DNA of 64,000 nucleotides from Cloeon dipterum (taxonomy: Eukaryota; Arthropoda; Insecta; Ephemeroptera; Baetidae), in NCBI RefSeq assembly GCF_949628265.1, contig NC_088789.1, positions 21,383,883-21,447,882 on the forward strand, read 5' to 3'. The stretch's first letter is position 1, and each line of letters begins with the position of its first letter. The position numbers and the translations under genes are program-made. Positions 39,001-50,300 of this stretch are shown piece by piece. The notes below the pieces were generated by a model that saw only the letters and a program-made list of their open reading frames with translations, had not been told where the DNA came from and searched no databases.

Positions 39001-40745
39001 CCTTGTTGTTGAACATTACACCGTACATTATTAACTAATATTTGCGTTATCTAAAATATGTCAGAAATTCAGCAGCCAACACGATATTTCTATATTTCCG
39101 CCTGGTGAGAAGTAAACAACTCTGTCAAGATTCCCCCTCGCCGATTTTTAAATCGCAGGAGCCAACAATAACAACTGATAACAATAGTTATTTCTGGAAA
39201 GTGCAGTGCGCTGCATTTCCTCCGCCACCCCTGCTCCCGAGGAGGGTGCATTCATTGTGCGCGCAGACGGTGATATAGCTAGGTGGGTGCCTGTTATTTA
39301 TCGACAAGGTATAGATTCACTCTCACAAAAAGTCGGGTTCCCACAGGCGCTGCAGCGGCGGGGGGAGGCGGGTGCGTTTTACACAAAATGAGCTAATAAA
39401 ATCACTCTGTGCTTGTTGCTAGGGCCTCTAATTTATCTGTCACTAAACCAAAATTCGATCACGCAGTTGCTCCCACGCCTGAAGCGTGAAATCGTGAGCG
39501 CGATTATGATTTAAGCGCCCAAGGAGTGACGATTTTCACTTTTGCGGTTGTATTTTTAAGAAAGTGATAAGTTTTTATGATGACATTAATGCGCTTTTCT
39601 CACGTTGCACAAAGAAAGAAAATTTTCAAATTGAGCCCAAAGTCCAGTTGTTTTCGTCTCGGTTTATGGAGTCACGCAGAGCCGAGATTCAGATTCAGGG
39701 CGTTTGTTCGGTGCTTGAGTCAGCGCTCTTTACGTCGAGATAACACTCATATTATCGCGTCTGCCGGGATAATGATCAAGCAGTGCCGTCCGTCGGTGCG
39801 GCGGCGGCGGAAAGTGAGACACTTTTTTCCGCACCTCGGCGCATTTGCCGCAATTTGGCGGGGTCGATAATGCGGCCAACATCATTAATTTCATCCGCGG
39901 CTGATAACGCGATTAATACGCTTTCCTGAAGTGGGCGACGTTTTGACTCATCGCACTGTCTGACAATAAAACTCAAGTTTATTTCTTTCCGTAATTTGAG
40001 ATAATGTCACGGAAAGGTCGATTGTTTCGAATCGTTACTTCACACCGCTTGATTGCCACAAAATATAACAGCGATATCGTAACAACAATAATGCCACAAA
40101 GGCAGAGAGACGAGGAGAGTGGATTTTTAGAAAGGCTCGGTGACGGCCGAGCAAAGCTTTTTGCTCGATTTCTTGCCCAAATGATTATGACGAGCTGTAA
40201 TAATTCAACAAAGTCCTTCAATCCGTGCAATTTTATTTGCAAAGGAATTTATTGTTGCGAAATGATAACGATTCAAGCGGCAAAATCAACAGCGTGAAGC
40301 TCAGGGAATATAATCTCTCCATGAAAGACGATATATGTTTAATATTATTTAATTTCAATTTAATCTAAAATATAAAAATTGTCAAATAAACGTAAGAAGG
40401 GAATTTTAGCACATCCAGCTGTATTAATTTTGATTAATTTAATTTAGGAAAAATTTTAGTTAATTTTTAATAATTTAATCAAGACACGGAACAGGTAGTG
40501 CACTCACCATTGTAGTTGTCAAAGGCTGTGGGCACATACTCAGTGGGGAAGCCGTTTGTCGTGTAGCTGACCACGAGGGAGGTTTTGCCGACCGCACCGT
40601 CGCCGACCATCACGCACTTGACCTTTTGTCGGCAGTGCTCGAAGCCCTTGTCGGCGTTGTACTGCAGCAGGGTGGCCGTCAGGGCCTTGTCGCTGAAGGG
40701 CGGCATCGCGCGCGCTGCTCGGGGCCACGTCCCGCACCTTTCCAC
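24032..40745 (-). CDS. RhoU: RhoU/Wrch-type Rho family GTPase
   Basis: A Cdc42-related GTPase that shapes actin, adhesion and polarity. Four coding exons are 40745-40508 (ATG 40745, or 40706 for [14 protein letters not shown]), 32431-32373, 25249-25041 and 24281-24032, giving 238 or 251 residues. The P-loop is [20 protein letters not shown], switch I is [11 protein letters not shown], switch II is [18 protein letters not shown], and the base-recognition motif is GTQSDLR, with the TQSD of the RhoU/RhoV branch in place of TKx[21 protein letters not shown] is also branch-typical. The C terminus [10 protein letters not shown] has the double Cys of palmitoylated RhoU and no farnesyl CAAX box. The N-terminal extension lacks the Pro-rich SH3-binding tract of the mammalian protein, but a [12 protein letters not shown] stretch lies near the C terminus. 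Introns of about 8.1, 7.1 and 0.8 kb fill the locus. Confidence 0.93.
24282..25040 (-). other. RhoU intron 3
   Basis: AT-rich intron between the third and fourth coding exons; nothing else seen. Confidence 0.6.
26816..26827 (+). promoter_or_regulatory. Possible transcription start (initiator) inside RhoU intron 2
   Basis: TCAAGTCAGTCG contains the arthropod initiator core TCAGT. The identical 12-mer occurs upstream of the first GM2-activator-like gene (52301-52312). It lies 102 nt before the ATG of the candidate exon at 26929. Confidence 0.3.
26929..26991 (+). CDS. Candidate first coding exon, nested in RhoU intron 2
   Basis: ATG in a good context (ATCAAAATGC) opens 21 codons, [20 protein letters not shown] plus Gln, ending on a GTAATC donor in phase 0. 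A GC-rich leader and an initiator-like site lie just upstream. No family is recognised and no further exon was identified downstream on this strand. Confidence 0.3.
28527..28697 (+). CDS. Small intact ORF (56 aa), nested in RhoU intron 2
   Basis: One uninterrupted frame from ATG 28527 to TGA 28697. It begins [20 protein letters not shown], continues [20 protein letters not shown] and ends [12 protein letters not shown]. The composition is balanced and protein-like, with an amphipathic helix at the start. There is no signal peptide or transmembrane segment. I do not recognise the family. It could be a small single-exon gene, a retrocopy or chance. Confidence 0.35.
   Translation: MSGIKAEENKVLARLAASPDALVQAAKKEVFSAAFWPPENFNINKTNASFLKAKEP
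32432..40507 (-). other. RhoU intron 1 (8.1 kb)
   Basis: A long first intron with GC-richer islands near 33.0-33.5, 34.3-34.6, 35.0-35.3, 36.0-37.3, 38.1-38.8 and 39.2-40.2 kb among AT-rich DNA, suggesting enhancer clusters. A (CAG)n run lies at 38281-38295. Open frames here (for example 36998-37273) have no family match. The tract 35,640-35,830 repeats an ACGGTTTT-like motif several times. Confidence 0.45.
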
Positions 40746-41090
40746 GCACGGGCACGGCCTGCACTGAACTGAAAGCTCGATCTCCTCCGCTGCTCCACTC
40801 CGCTCGCTCTGCTCTGCTCAGCGTGTTGTCAGCCTCGCGCACCGCAACCGCAGCACTCCAACAGGCAGGCAGCTGATTCACTCACTCCGCTCGCTCCTCG
40901 CTCGCTCGGCCACTGGCAACGTCGGCCCCCACTCGCCCGCGTCTCGTGCCAACTTTTCAGATTCGGATGCTGTGAAGGAGCAACAGTCGACACGCATTCA
41001 CTGGCCCGCTTACTGCCGATTCGGCACTTTTCAAGTAGTGCACTCGCTGTGACGTTCAATATCCTATCGAGTCGGTTTTTAGTTGGCATG
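40746..41090 (-). promoter_or_regulatory. RhoU promoter and 5' leader
   Basis: A CpG- and GC-rich block directly upstream of the first coding exon, with many CGCTC/CTCGC repeats (for example CTCCGCTCGCTCCTCGCTCG near 40885-40904). No TATA box is seen. It marks the 5' end of the RhoU gene. Confidence 0.45.
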
Positions 41091-41645
41091 AATTACGCAA
41101 GACTCAGTCAACTTCACGGTGAAATTATTAGAAAAACGGAAGTTTAAGAAATCATGGCTTACATGTATTTGGAAAACGCAAATTTTAATTAGCACTCGTG
41201 AAATTTAGTGAGACACAAAATAAACTATTGCTAGACACTAAGGAGACACCTAATTCATTATTTGAAAATCAAGAATTTCGCAGATGTTATGCAACCTGTG
41301 CAGCACATCTGTTTGGCGGAAAGCATACGTGCTGAATGCCTTGAGGAGAAAATTTGCAGCACCATAGCAGAGCTAATGTTTTTTTTTATTTTACTTTTAA
41401 CAAATTTTATAATCGTTTAGTTTAAAGTGATGAGAACTCAAGAGCGAAATTTCACCCTTGGAAATATTATTATTGTTGTTGTTGTTTATTCTCACAGTTA
41501 GTCAATACATTCATGTCATGGAAGTAAAAAAAAATATAAAAGCATTTGAGGAAAGGCAACACTCCTGGCAAACAGCTTACGAAAACCCTGTCCGGGAGGA
41601 CAGAGCCGGAGTGGGCCCGGACTAGTATTAAAACACTTCACTTAC
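41091..41645. other. Spacer upstream of RhoU
   Basis: AT-rich, with a (GTT)n microsatellite near 41470-41485 and a perfect 7-bp stem-loop (41590-41596 GTCCGGG with 41616-41622 CCCGGAC). No gene is supported. Confidence 0.45.
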
Positions 41646-41870
41646 ACTTTGAAATCTCATAATCACATATTCCTTGCAAAGCGGGATAAACTGTGTCACA
41701 CTACACGCCTTCATCACAGGTGGAATATCGTTCAAGTATTTAACGACGCGAAAGTCAAATACGTTTTTGCCCAGATCTGTGCGGATTTGCGGCTGTTGCA
41801 GCCGGGGGTGCAGTGGGTCATCGCCACGGTATAGAAAAATAGCAAAATTTGGAACGTGATGTGTACAACA
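41646..41870 (-). CDS. Candidate 75-codon exon of an unrecognised gene
   Basis: On the minus strand a frame stays open from an AG at 41871-41872 to a consensus donor (AGT|GTAAGTG) at 41646, exactly 75 codons, phase 0 at both ends. Parts of it read YRGDDPLHPRLQQPQIRTDL and VKYLNDIPPVMKACSVTQFI. Local GC is above the flanks, as in true exons here. However, two plus-strand frames are also open across the same bases, the acceptor has a weak pyrimidine tract, and no neighbouring exon or family was found. Confidence 0.3.
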
Positions 41871-42570
41871 CTTTCAATTTTTACAGATCGATTTTTGTGC
41901 TGCGTAAGAATGACTGTAATTCCAAGTAAATTCAATATTTGTGTTCGATAATTGACTTTTAACCACCAATTTTTCTTCTCAATTACTCTATACTTTTTTT
42001 ATACAACTTTTTAAAATAACTAAAATCCACTAAAAATCAACACAATTTAATTTTCTACTCAAGAAAATCTTAATTTTATTTTCTATGTAATTTTGCATGT
42101 CTTTTATAAATATGAACGTAGCAGACCAACAAAATAAAATGTTTATGCCTATTTATAATTGAAAACAGTAACACACTTTTAAAACAGAGTTTATTTCAAA
42201 ACAATATTGGAACTGAAATGGATATAGTTATGTTATGTCTATATTTTTGCTTTCTCCATATTTATTACAAATTCTGAAATTGCTTTTTGGAGCTATATAA
42301 ATAATAATTGTGAAAAGAGCGTCAATATTTTGATTAAGTTTTACGACAACATGTATTTCACGTTTCAGCCCTGATTGGAACAAAGTGTGAGTACAATATA
42401 GTGTAAAAATGTCGTGTAACAGCAAACAAATTTAATTATGCAATATAATCAATAATGTTTTGAAAAGTGAAACTGAAAACATGTGAATAAAATAGACACT
42501 AACTATATATTTTTCAAAACTGCTTCGCAGTCCGCAGTGCGTGGGTATCTATCATAGCTACAGCATAGAA
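41871..42570. other. Spacer upstream of the zinc-finger gene
   Basis: Strongly AT-rich; should contain the zinc-finger gene promoter at its right end. Nothing specific seen. Confidence 0.4.
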
Positions 42571-43781
42571 ATGGTTCAAAAATTTGAGTGCGATAAGTGT
42601 AAAAAAACAAGTAATGGTCATCCTTTTCTTTTGTACCACAATGTTGAAAGCAGAGTGTTTGCAAAAGTTTGTTATAAATGCGTTCAAGAAAAAGAGTAAG
42701 TAAGAAATTATCATTGACAGCTAACGAATCAATTTAAATATCTTTACATAGAGTGACGGTCAAGACCTTCTACAGCGTGACACAAATTCCTGTAACGCCG
42801 GAATCCACGGAATATTTCAACAGACTTTTTCCACCAGGTATGTGCAGAGTGAAATTAATTTAAAATCTCATAAATTGACCAATTGCATAAACCCTTAGTG
42901 TTCGAAGCTGCCAACATTTGGCGCAACCACAGACTTTCTTAAAAATTTTTGTTGTAAGCGGTTTTAAGGCATTCCCGCTGTGATTTCAGACTCAATCTAG
43001 CTATTATGCATTCTTCAATTATTTTGCTTTTTTTGACGTGCTGAAAACCAAAATCGGTTCACCCATTCGCCGTAGAAACGTTGGAAAAGATTTTGTTATT
43101 TCAAAAAAATACGGTGGCGCCATCTGTTGGCGGCTTTAAACACTTAGGGTTTATGCAACTGGTGAATTAAGAAAAAAAATCGGTCAATGCGATTGTAGAA
43201 ATCGTTTGAAATTTAAACTGTGGTCCTTCAGTTTTTCCGAGCTAAAATTTATTTCTCTGTTGGATTCTTATTTCAATTATATATTATGTCAGTAGAAAAT
43301 GAAAATAATGTTTTAAAAATAGAGCGAGAAAATATTCCTCAACCAATCAACATATTTTTTAGGAGATGGCAATGAAGTTCTTGGCTACTTACTCGATTTC
43401 GACCAGTGCAAAATTTGTGGCAAGCAACTCGTCAAGAAAAACGATGCGATCAATCACGTTTCCAGGGTGCATGGCGACGGAATCGGGATGTTCCACTGCT
43501 TCATTTGCTCCGAGGTCTTGGCCGGAAATTGGATGCTGCCATTACACAAATGCCACGTGAAATGCAGGCATTGTTACTACATTTTCAGAAAATCGGACAA
43601 ACATTTCTCGGAGGAGAAGCATCCAATGTCGCTATGTCCCATTTCCGACTGCATTTATTGTGCAGAATCATTTGAAGATATGATGAAACATTTAAACACG
43701 ACTCATTTTTGGCAGAAAATACCAAGATCTGGAAAAGGCATTGGAAGCAAAATGTTGGACAGGTTGAAGTGTGCTGACTGA
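42571..43781 (+). CDS. Small multi-zinc-finger protein, unrecognised family
   Basis: Three exons, 42571-42695, 42752-42837 and 43363-43781, give about 209 residues. The N-terminal exon has a C-x2-C ... C-x2-C pair (FECDKCKKTSNG and VCYKCVQEKE), a treble-clef-like knuckle. The last exon has four C2H2-like modules: DQCKICGKQL with NHVSRVH, FHCFICSEVL with PLHKCH, VKCRHCYYIF with FSEEKH, and SDCIYCAESF with KHLNTTH. Finger spacing is irregular and no TGEKP linkers occur, so it is not a KRAB/ZAD-type array. A basic tail (PRSGKGIGSKMLDRLK) ends it. It is probably a nuclear protein; function unknown. Splice phases agree and the stop is followed by AATAAA at 43963-43968. Confidence 0.75.
42872..43169. 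mobile_element. MITE-like element with ~55-bp terminal inverted repeats
   Basis: The left end (TTGACCAATTGCATAAACCC...) and the reverse complement of the right end (TTCACCAGTTGCATAAACCC...) match over about 55 bp at roughly 80% identity, including GCCAACAnnTGGCGC. The element is about 298 bp, has no coding capacity and lies wholly inside intron 2 of the zinc-finger gene. The superfamily is not certain; a target-site duplication was not resolved. It is a plain non-autonomous DNA transposon candidate. Confidence 0.65.
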
Positions 43782-44334
43782 TGTCCACGTCATCTTTTAA
43801 TTTATATATATAAATAGTTTTAACTGTTAGAGATTGAGAATTAGATTTTCCCCTCAACATTATTACAATTTTTTAAGTTAGGTGCGAGTAAAACTTGTTG
43901 TTTATATTTTTAAATTTTAAAATAATCGGTTTCAAATTGACAATGCAATTTAGTTTCGAGTCAATAAATTTTGTAATTAAAATAAACTATTAAATTTCTT
44001 ACTTTTATTTCATATTTGGTCAACAAAAACAATTAATTTTAAATTAATTAAATGATTTTAAAATTGATTCAAAAGTCTTAAAACTGTGTTTGCTCATTTG
44101 GAGTCTGGAATCATTAGCACAAAGTTCCCCTATCCTGATCCGCGCTTCAGTATTGCGGCAGCGCTTTTTCACGGTGGCTGCGGTTGGCAGCATTGAAAAG
44201 TATGGCAACAGCGCGTTTGAAGAGCGAGGCGTTACGTGTGTTGTTTGGGGTGTGTTAGCTGCTGCTCTGCTTCGTCGGCTGAACGAGTGACAAGAAGAAG
44301 CACAAGTCGCTCCGCGGAACAGCATTGCCGGAAA
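43782..44334 (+). promoter_or_regulatory. 3' end of the zinc-finger gene and Lachesin promoter
   Basis: The left part is the zinc-finger gene 3' UTR. The right part, from about 44,100, turns GC-rich and leads into the Lachesin start. It contains GTTGGCAGCATTG at 44183-44195, shared with two other upstream regions in the window. No TATA box is clear. Confidence 0.4.
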
Positions 44335-47300
44335 ATGCTGCCCTTCGTCCTTTTGCTGGCCGTCCTGAGCCCTGGTGAGTGTCCCAGGCACCCCCGCTGG
44401 CCCCTAAACGGGCCCAGGGGCCTGAGTTCGGTTGCTGCTGGCTTGGCTCGCAAACAAAGCTTCTCTCTCGCGGGATCGCGCCTTTCCTCTGGGCGTGACT
44501 CGCTCCCGGATTCTATGTAGATTTGTTTTCTTTTTGTTTAAATTTTTATTTTTCAAACGGATACGGGTGTTTAAAGCGTTGCAGCTGTTTCGTGTTGATG
44601 CAGTTGGCTCTCCTTGCAATTAATTGGTGCAGTGTGAATGGAGGGTGCATGACCTTTCAGAGAGCAAACAATACCGTGCCTCAGTTCAATACGAGTAATT
44701 GGGCCGCTTTATTTATTCATGAGCAATTTCTCATCGTGCATTCCTAAAGAACTGGCTCTTTGGCAACTGAGGAATCGTTAATTAAACGTTTCCCATGTTG
44801 CAAAATTGGTTGGAGCAAATTTTTTAAGAGTACAATGCCCGTACGTGTTGAGAATAAAACGAATGGCAATTATTTTGACGTTGTTTGCCCTTCGTTCCGC
44901 TGCGTAGGCTGTTCTGAGCACTTTATTAATTCACGGTGGCTGAATTTTGTGGATTAAAGTAATATGTAGTAAAAATTATTGCTTGCACGCAACACGACTT
45001 CCTGTTCGAATTGAAGTGTTTTTTCAGTTAAACCTGTTAAAGCAGTAATGATTTTTAATTCAACTGTTTCGTTTCAAGGTTCAAATTTTTAAAACGTCTT
45101 CTTTCAGCATATTTATTTGGGTGGTAACAATTCGTCCTGGTAAAATTTCGCAACTTTCAACAACCAAATGCGAATTTCCTTGTTGCAAGAAAAGGGCAAC
45201 AATCAATTCGACAATGAAAATTTGGGTGTTTGTTGAGCGATGAGCAATTTTACCGCGCCCAGGACGAATTTTTATAATAGGAAACTTTCCTTTTTGCACT
45301 TCCCTCTGCGATACTTTTTCTTGCAAACGATATTTTTTAATTGAGATTGAAAAAATAGCTTCTCTGATCTCATAGATTGGCTATTTAAAAGCTTTTCTTG
45401 TCAAACAAGAGGGACAATCAATCCCTTTGATATCATGTTGCCCATTCCTCCAGCGTGACGTAATGATGGCCAAGCAGCAATGATTGACTCATATTTGAAT
45501 TTGTACAGTGACTTAAGGCTTTATGGCTCATGGCATGGGAGTACGAGAGGTGCCAAACAATGGTCTGATAGGGGTATCTTTTGAGTGCGTCCTCAACAAA
45601 ATGAGCTTAATTTAATATTATCCTACACTCTGTGAGGCTGATTTGAACGACTTTTTAACGAAGTGAAATTTATAAAACACTATATCGACAATTTTTTAGG
45701 TGTTACAATTTAAATTTTAGTGCCTGTACGCTCCTTTTGATATGTATTCGCCAGGCTTTTATTCTTATAGAAGTTATTCCATTTTTCCAATTGAAAGTAA
45801 TTTAAATTTTGACAAACTTAAACAGAAGTAGTGTGCAAATTAAATAAAAAATGCTTGATTTTTTTATCAAATTTATTCACGTGCCAGTGGCTTAGTTTTT
45901 CACGTCACCTTGGAGAAACACAAAAGCAATTATTGCCAATGAGGGTTGAAAATTGGACATGATCTATTTTAGCTGGTGAATGGAGTGTGTGTGTGAAAAT
46001 AATGGCGCACGTACGGCAAGCAGCGCTAGACACACGCTCCACCCTAGCATGCGAATCATGCAGCTGCACCCCTTGCGTCGCCTGCAAAGATAGGGGTGCC
46101 AGGAATTCATTCATTCACGCCGCCGTGAAAACTGAAAAGAGGAGTCTGCGTGCATTAAATGTGTATGAAATATCGCGTCGAGACCAGCACAAAAAAAGGG
46201 GAAGAACGATCCATAAATCGTGCAGCGCGTCGCGAGCAATTGAGCCGCACAACATCCCCCGGGGTTAGGGAACAAGGGTTGCTGATTAGTTTTTTAAAGC
46301 TTGAACACGAAAAGGAGCTATAAGGGGATTTAATAACATTAAAAGGTCGAGAATTTTAAAATCCAGTGTGTTTTGTCAGCAAAATTCTGATTTAAAAGTA
46401 TTAATTTTAAAATTCACTTAAATTTTTACTTTTCCCATTATTATCAGGAAGAATTTTTTTTTTTTTTTTTTTTGCTCTTTTTATCCCTGCCCGAGGACCG
46501 GAGGACCGGGAAGGGCGCGCACTGCACTAGCACGAATGCTGAAACCCGGGTCCCAATAACACCGCGAACGGATAACATGGGCGCACCAGGCCGCACAGGG
46601 ACCCCGCCCACTCAAGGGCCACTTGCCTCCGCACCGAGGACTGCTTTGAAACGCTAGACATTCGTCCCGTGAAGCCAAATCACGCATGCTGGAAAGGTGC
46701 AAACCAGCAAGTAGCGAGTCGGCGCCGGTGCGCCTCCCAGCCCGTTGAGCAATTTGAGCAATTCGAGTCACTAAACTAACCACTTTTTGCCATTTCTGAC
46801 ATTGGGTAGCCAGTATTAGATCTCCCAACTGCTCAAATACCTCTCATTGCTTTGACACTCCTGAGAGTGCCTTAACAATGCGAGCCAACGGGCTGGTTTT
46901 CATTTATAAAAATAAAAATTTTCATTTATAAAAATTGCATATTTTAAGATTTTTTTTAGCCTAGTCCAGTTATATTATTTTTGAGATGTTTAAAAGAAAA
47001 ATAAATAAATTTCAAGCAGTTTAAACGAAAGACTAAAAATTAAATGCGACCAGTGCTGAGTTCATTTTTGAGTCTCGGTTCTAATGAATTATTTAATTTT
47101 TCCTTTTCTACATAAAAAATAATTTTTATTGGCACAGAAACCATCTCAAATATTTTCCTTAATCATTGCTCGCTCAGCCCTTGAGCAATTCAGGTTTGTG
47201 CGTCCACAAATTTAGCTTGAGCTGACAGTTTAAATGGCACATTTAAGACTTTAATAAGGGGGAAGCGTGGTCAGACCCGTTTTCACCAGATCCTAATGCC

Positions 47301-50300
47301 GCCCCTGCTTGTGCAGCAAATCCATTTCTCGCCTTTGTGCTTGCTCTCAGAAACTCGACACTTTTATTATTTTTTTTCGCTGCATGACTTTTCCTTCTGA
47401 CATCTGGTCATTCTCTCTTTGCTCTCGTACACCGTCGGATTTATAAAAATGCTTTGTTTCAGCTCTGGCTCAGAGAACTCCGACCATCTCTTACATATCC
47501 CAGGAGCAGATCAAAGACATTGGAGGCACAGCGGAGCTTGAATGCTCAGTGCAGTATGCTCAGGTAAACGCGTCCCTAAAATATAAAAGTCTAGACTACT
47601 CATTAAAACTTAAATTATTATCCTATGTTAAAATGATGTTGAAATCCCAAATTTACGTGCAAATTTATTCATTGAATAATATAGAAAAAAACGTTATAAT
47701 TATTGTTAAGATGTTAAATAGTAAAATAAACTGTAGAGAACAAATTATAATTTTTTTCCAAAACTTTCATTAGAAAATAAAAATAATTTAATTAATAAAA
47801 ATTAAAAATCCGAATACATTGTTCTGCTGCCTAGTCCTTCTAAAAATCAATTTCAAATAATAACAAATTTCAGGACTTTCCGGTGCTGTGGATGAAAGTG
47901 GACAAGCAGAGCGACTCCCTGCCCATTTCCACCGGCAGTACTCTGATTCTGAGGGACAGTCGGTTCTCCCTGCGTTTCGATTCGGCCAGCTCGACCTACA
48001 CCCTTCAGATCAAGGACATCCAGGAGACCGACGCGGGCATTTACCAGTGCCAGATCATTATCCAGCTCAACAACAAGGTCTCTGCCGACGTCGACCTGCT
48101 GGTGCGACAGCCGCCAGTCATCTCGGACAACTCGACAAGAGGCATCGTCGTCAAGGAGGGACAGAGTGTGCAGCTTGAGTGCTACGCCGGCGGCTTCCCG
48201 CTGCCCAAGGTCTCCTGGCGCAGAGAGGACAATGCCATCCTGCCCACTGGTGGCTCTATTTATAGGTAAATTAAAAAAATATGCTCAAGTTCAAATAAAT
48301 ATGAATGCTAAATTTAAGCTTGTTTTTGAAATTAAAATTTAACTCCTTATTTAATTTCCAGAGGAAACATTTTGAAGATCGCGCAGATCCAGAAGGAAGA
48401 CCGCGGCACCTACTACTGCGTGGCAGAAAATGGTGTCGGCAAGGGTGCCAGGAGAAACATTGCTGTGGAAGTGGAGTTCGCACCGGTCATCACCGTGGCT
48501 AGGCCGCGACTGGGCCAGGCGTTGCAATACGACATGGATTTGGAGTGTCACATTGAGGCCTATCCTCCCCCAGCTATCACCTGGAGCTACAAAGACGTCC
48601 AGCTCTCCTCCAACCAGCACTACGCGTAAGAAAAACCTTTATATTTTTATTCGCTGTACCGTCACTTGAATATTTCACGCGTAATATCAGCACTCAAGCT
48701 TTGTCGTAAAATGCTCAAAATAGCTGCATTAACCTGTTTAATCTTTAAAACCACTTGACTATATCAATGGAGAGCCAAGTGAAAGGAGGTTTGGCGTGGT
48801 AGGCTCCATAAAGAAGTAAATATAGAGTAGTAAAAACGTTCCACAATAAGATTAAGAAAAATGTTTGAAAATTCATAAGGTAATCGAACTGTAAATAAAT
48901 CTTTTGATAATATTCTAAACAGTTCCAGTTAATAATTTTTTCGAGATTTATAGCATCATTAGAGTGTGATAAAAGATTATAAAATGCTACAAATCCATTT
49001 TTGCAGTCGGCAGTGGCGTTGAAGACTCAATCACACATTAATTGTGATTTTTGTCTGAAAATTTTTTAAAAAAAATCATAATTTGTGGAAAACTGAGGCT
49101 ACAAGGCTGCAATCCATATATATATTTTCGTGTCAGACCACATAAAAGTTTGATCCTGATCAATCCATTGAGAGAAAAACTGCAAATTTTCTTAAAATCG
49201 TTCGTATTTGCCGCTATTTTTCTGTTCAAAAGCCTTTTGAGTCTAGTTTTCATTTTTACCCATTGAAAATAAATACAGTTTGCAGCTCCAGCCATGCAGA
49301 ACCATGAAGCTTCCAAAACAATTGATCAAGCTATGTTGTCTCAGTATTCAGAAATGTCCTTGAATTGCCCAATACAGCATCACTCAATTCGCCACCAACG
49401 ACGAGGTGACTGACACCACCCTGCGTGTCCTGTCGATCGAGAAGCGTCAGTACGGCGAGTACATCTGCAGAGCAGCCAACCAACTGGGCCAGACCGAAGC
49501 TCGAGTGCAACTGTTCGGTGAGTAGCCCTTTTTATCCTCTTATTGGCAGCTAGATTGAGTTACATCATTCTTTCGATGACGTGGGTCATTGACATAAACA
49601 AAATTTCGACTTGAAGCATCTTGGCGTGACCCACGCCACCTTTTTAGCAATGCTGTATAAATTATTTTTGTTGCATGGTTATTTGCATGTGTGAACTGAC
49701 AAATTGCAGAAACTACCACCCCATTGTGCCCTCCTGCTTGCGACCAGACCAGATACTCCGCGGGGGAGATCAGTGCAGCCATCAACTGCATGACTATTCT
49801 AGTTATGGCCGCTATTACCTACTTGTGGCGCCTGTAAATGTTCAGTGTGAGTTGTGCATTTTACAGAGTAGAAGCTAGTATTTTTTTAAGCATTGATATT
49901 GATACAAGCTCGAGCTAGTTTTTATTTTTGATCACTTGACAGCTGTCTATCCATTTCCCTGAGCACATGTCCTAACTCCTAACCTTTTACCAACTGCACC
50001 TCTTTTCCTTTTATTTTTTTTTCTTTTGTCTTATCAGGACAGTATTTTTAGTCTTTGTCTTTATTGGCATCAAAATTATTTTCTGTTCCATTTATTTTTA
50101 AAAAATCATTTATTAGATACATACAAATAAACAATTTAATTAATTTCCTCACATCGTCCTTATCACATTTGTTCCGATTTCACCACATTCCATGTATGAC
50201 TAGTCTTGTGATAGTGTAATAACTAGTTTGTTGTTCAACTATGAATTAGTTCTGGTGACAATGAACGAACTTGAAAACTGTAAACGCACTTGTGTGTACA

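Noticed and set aside
46481-46828. 115-codon minus-strand frame in the poly(A)-tailed block
   Set aside because: No reverse-transcriptase or other domain; open frame explained by high GC.
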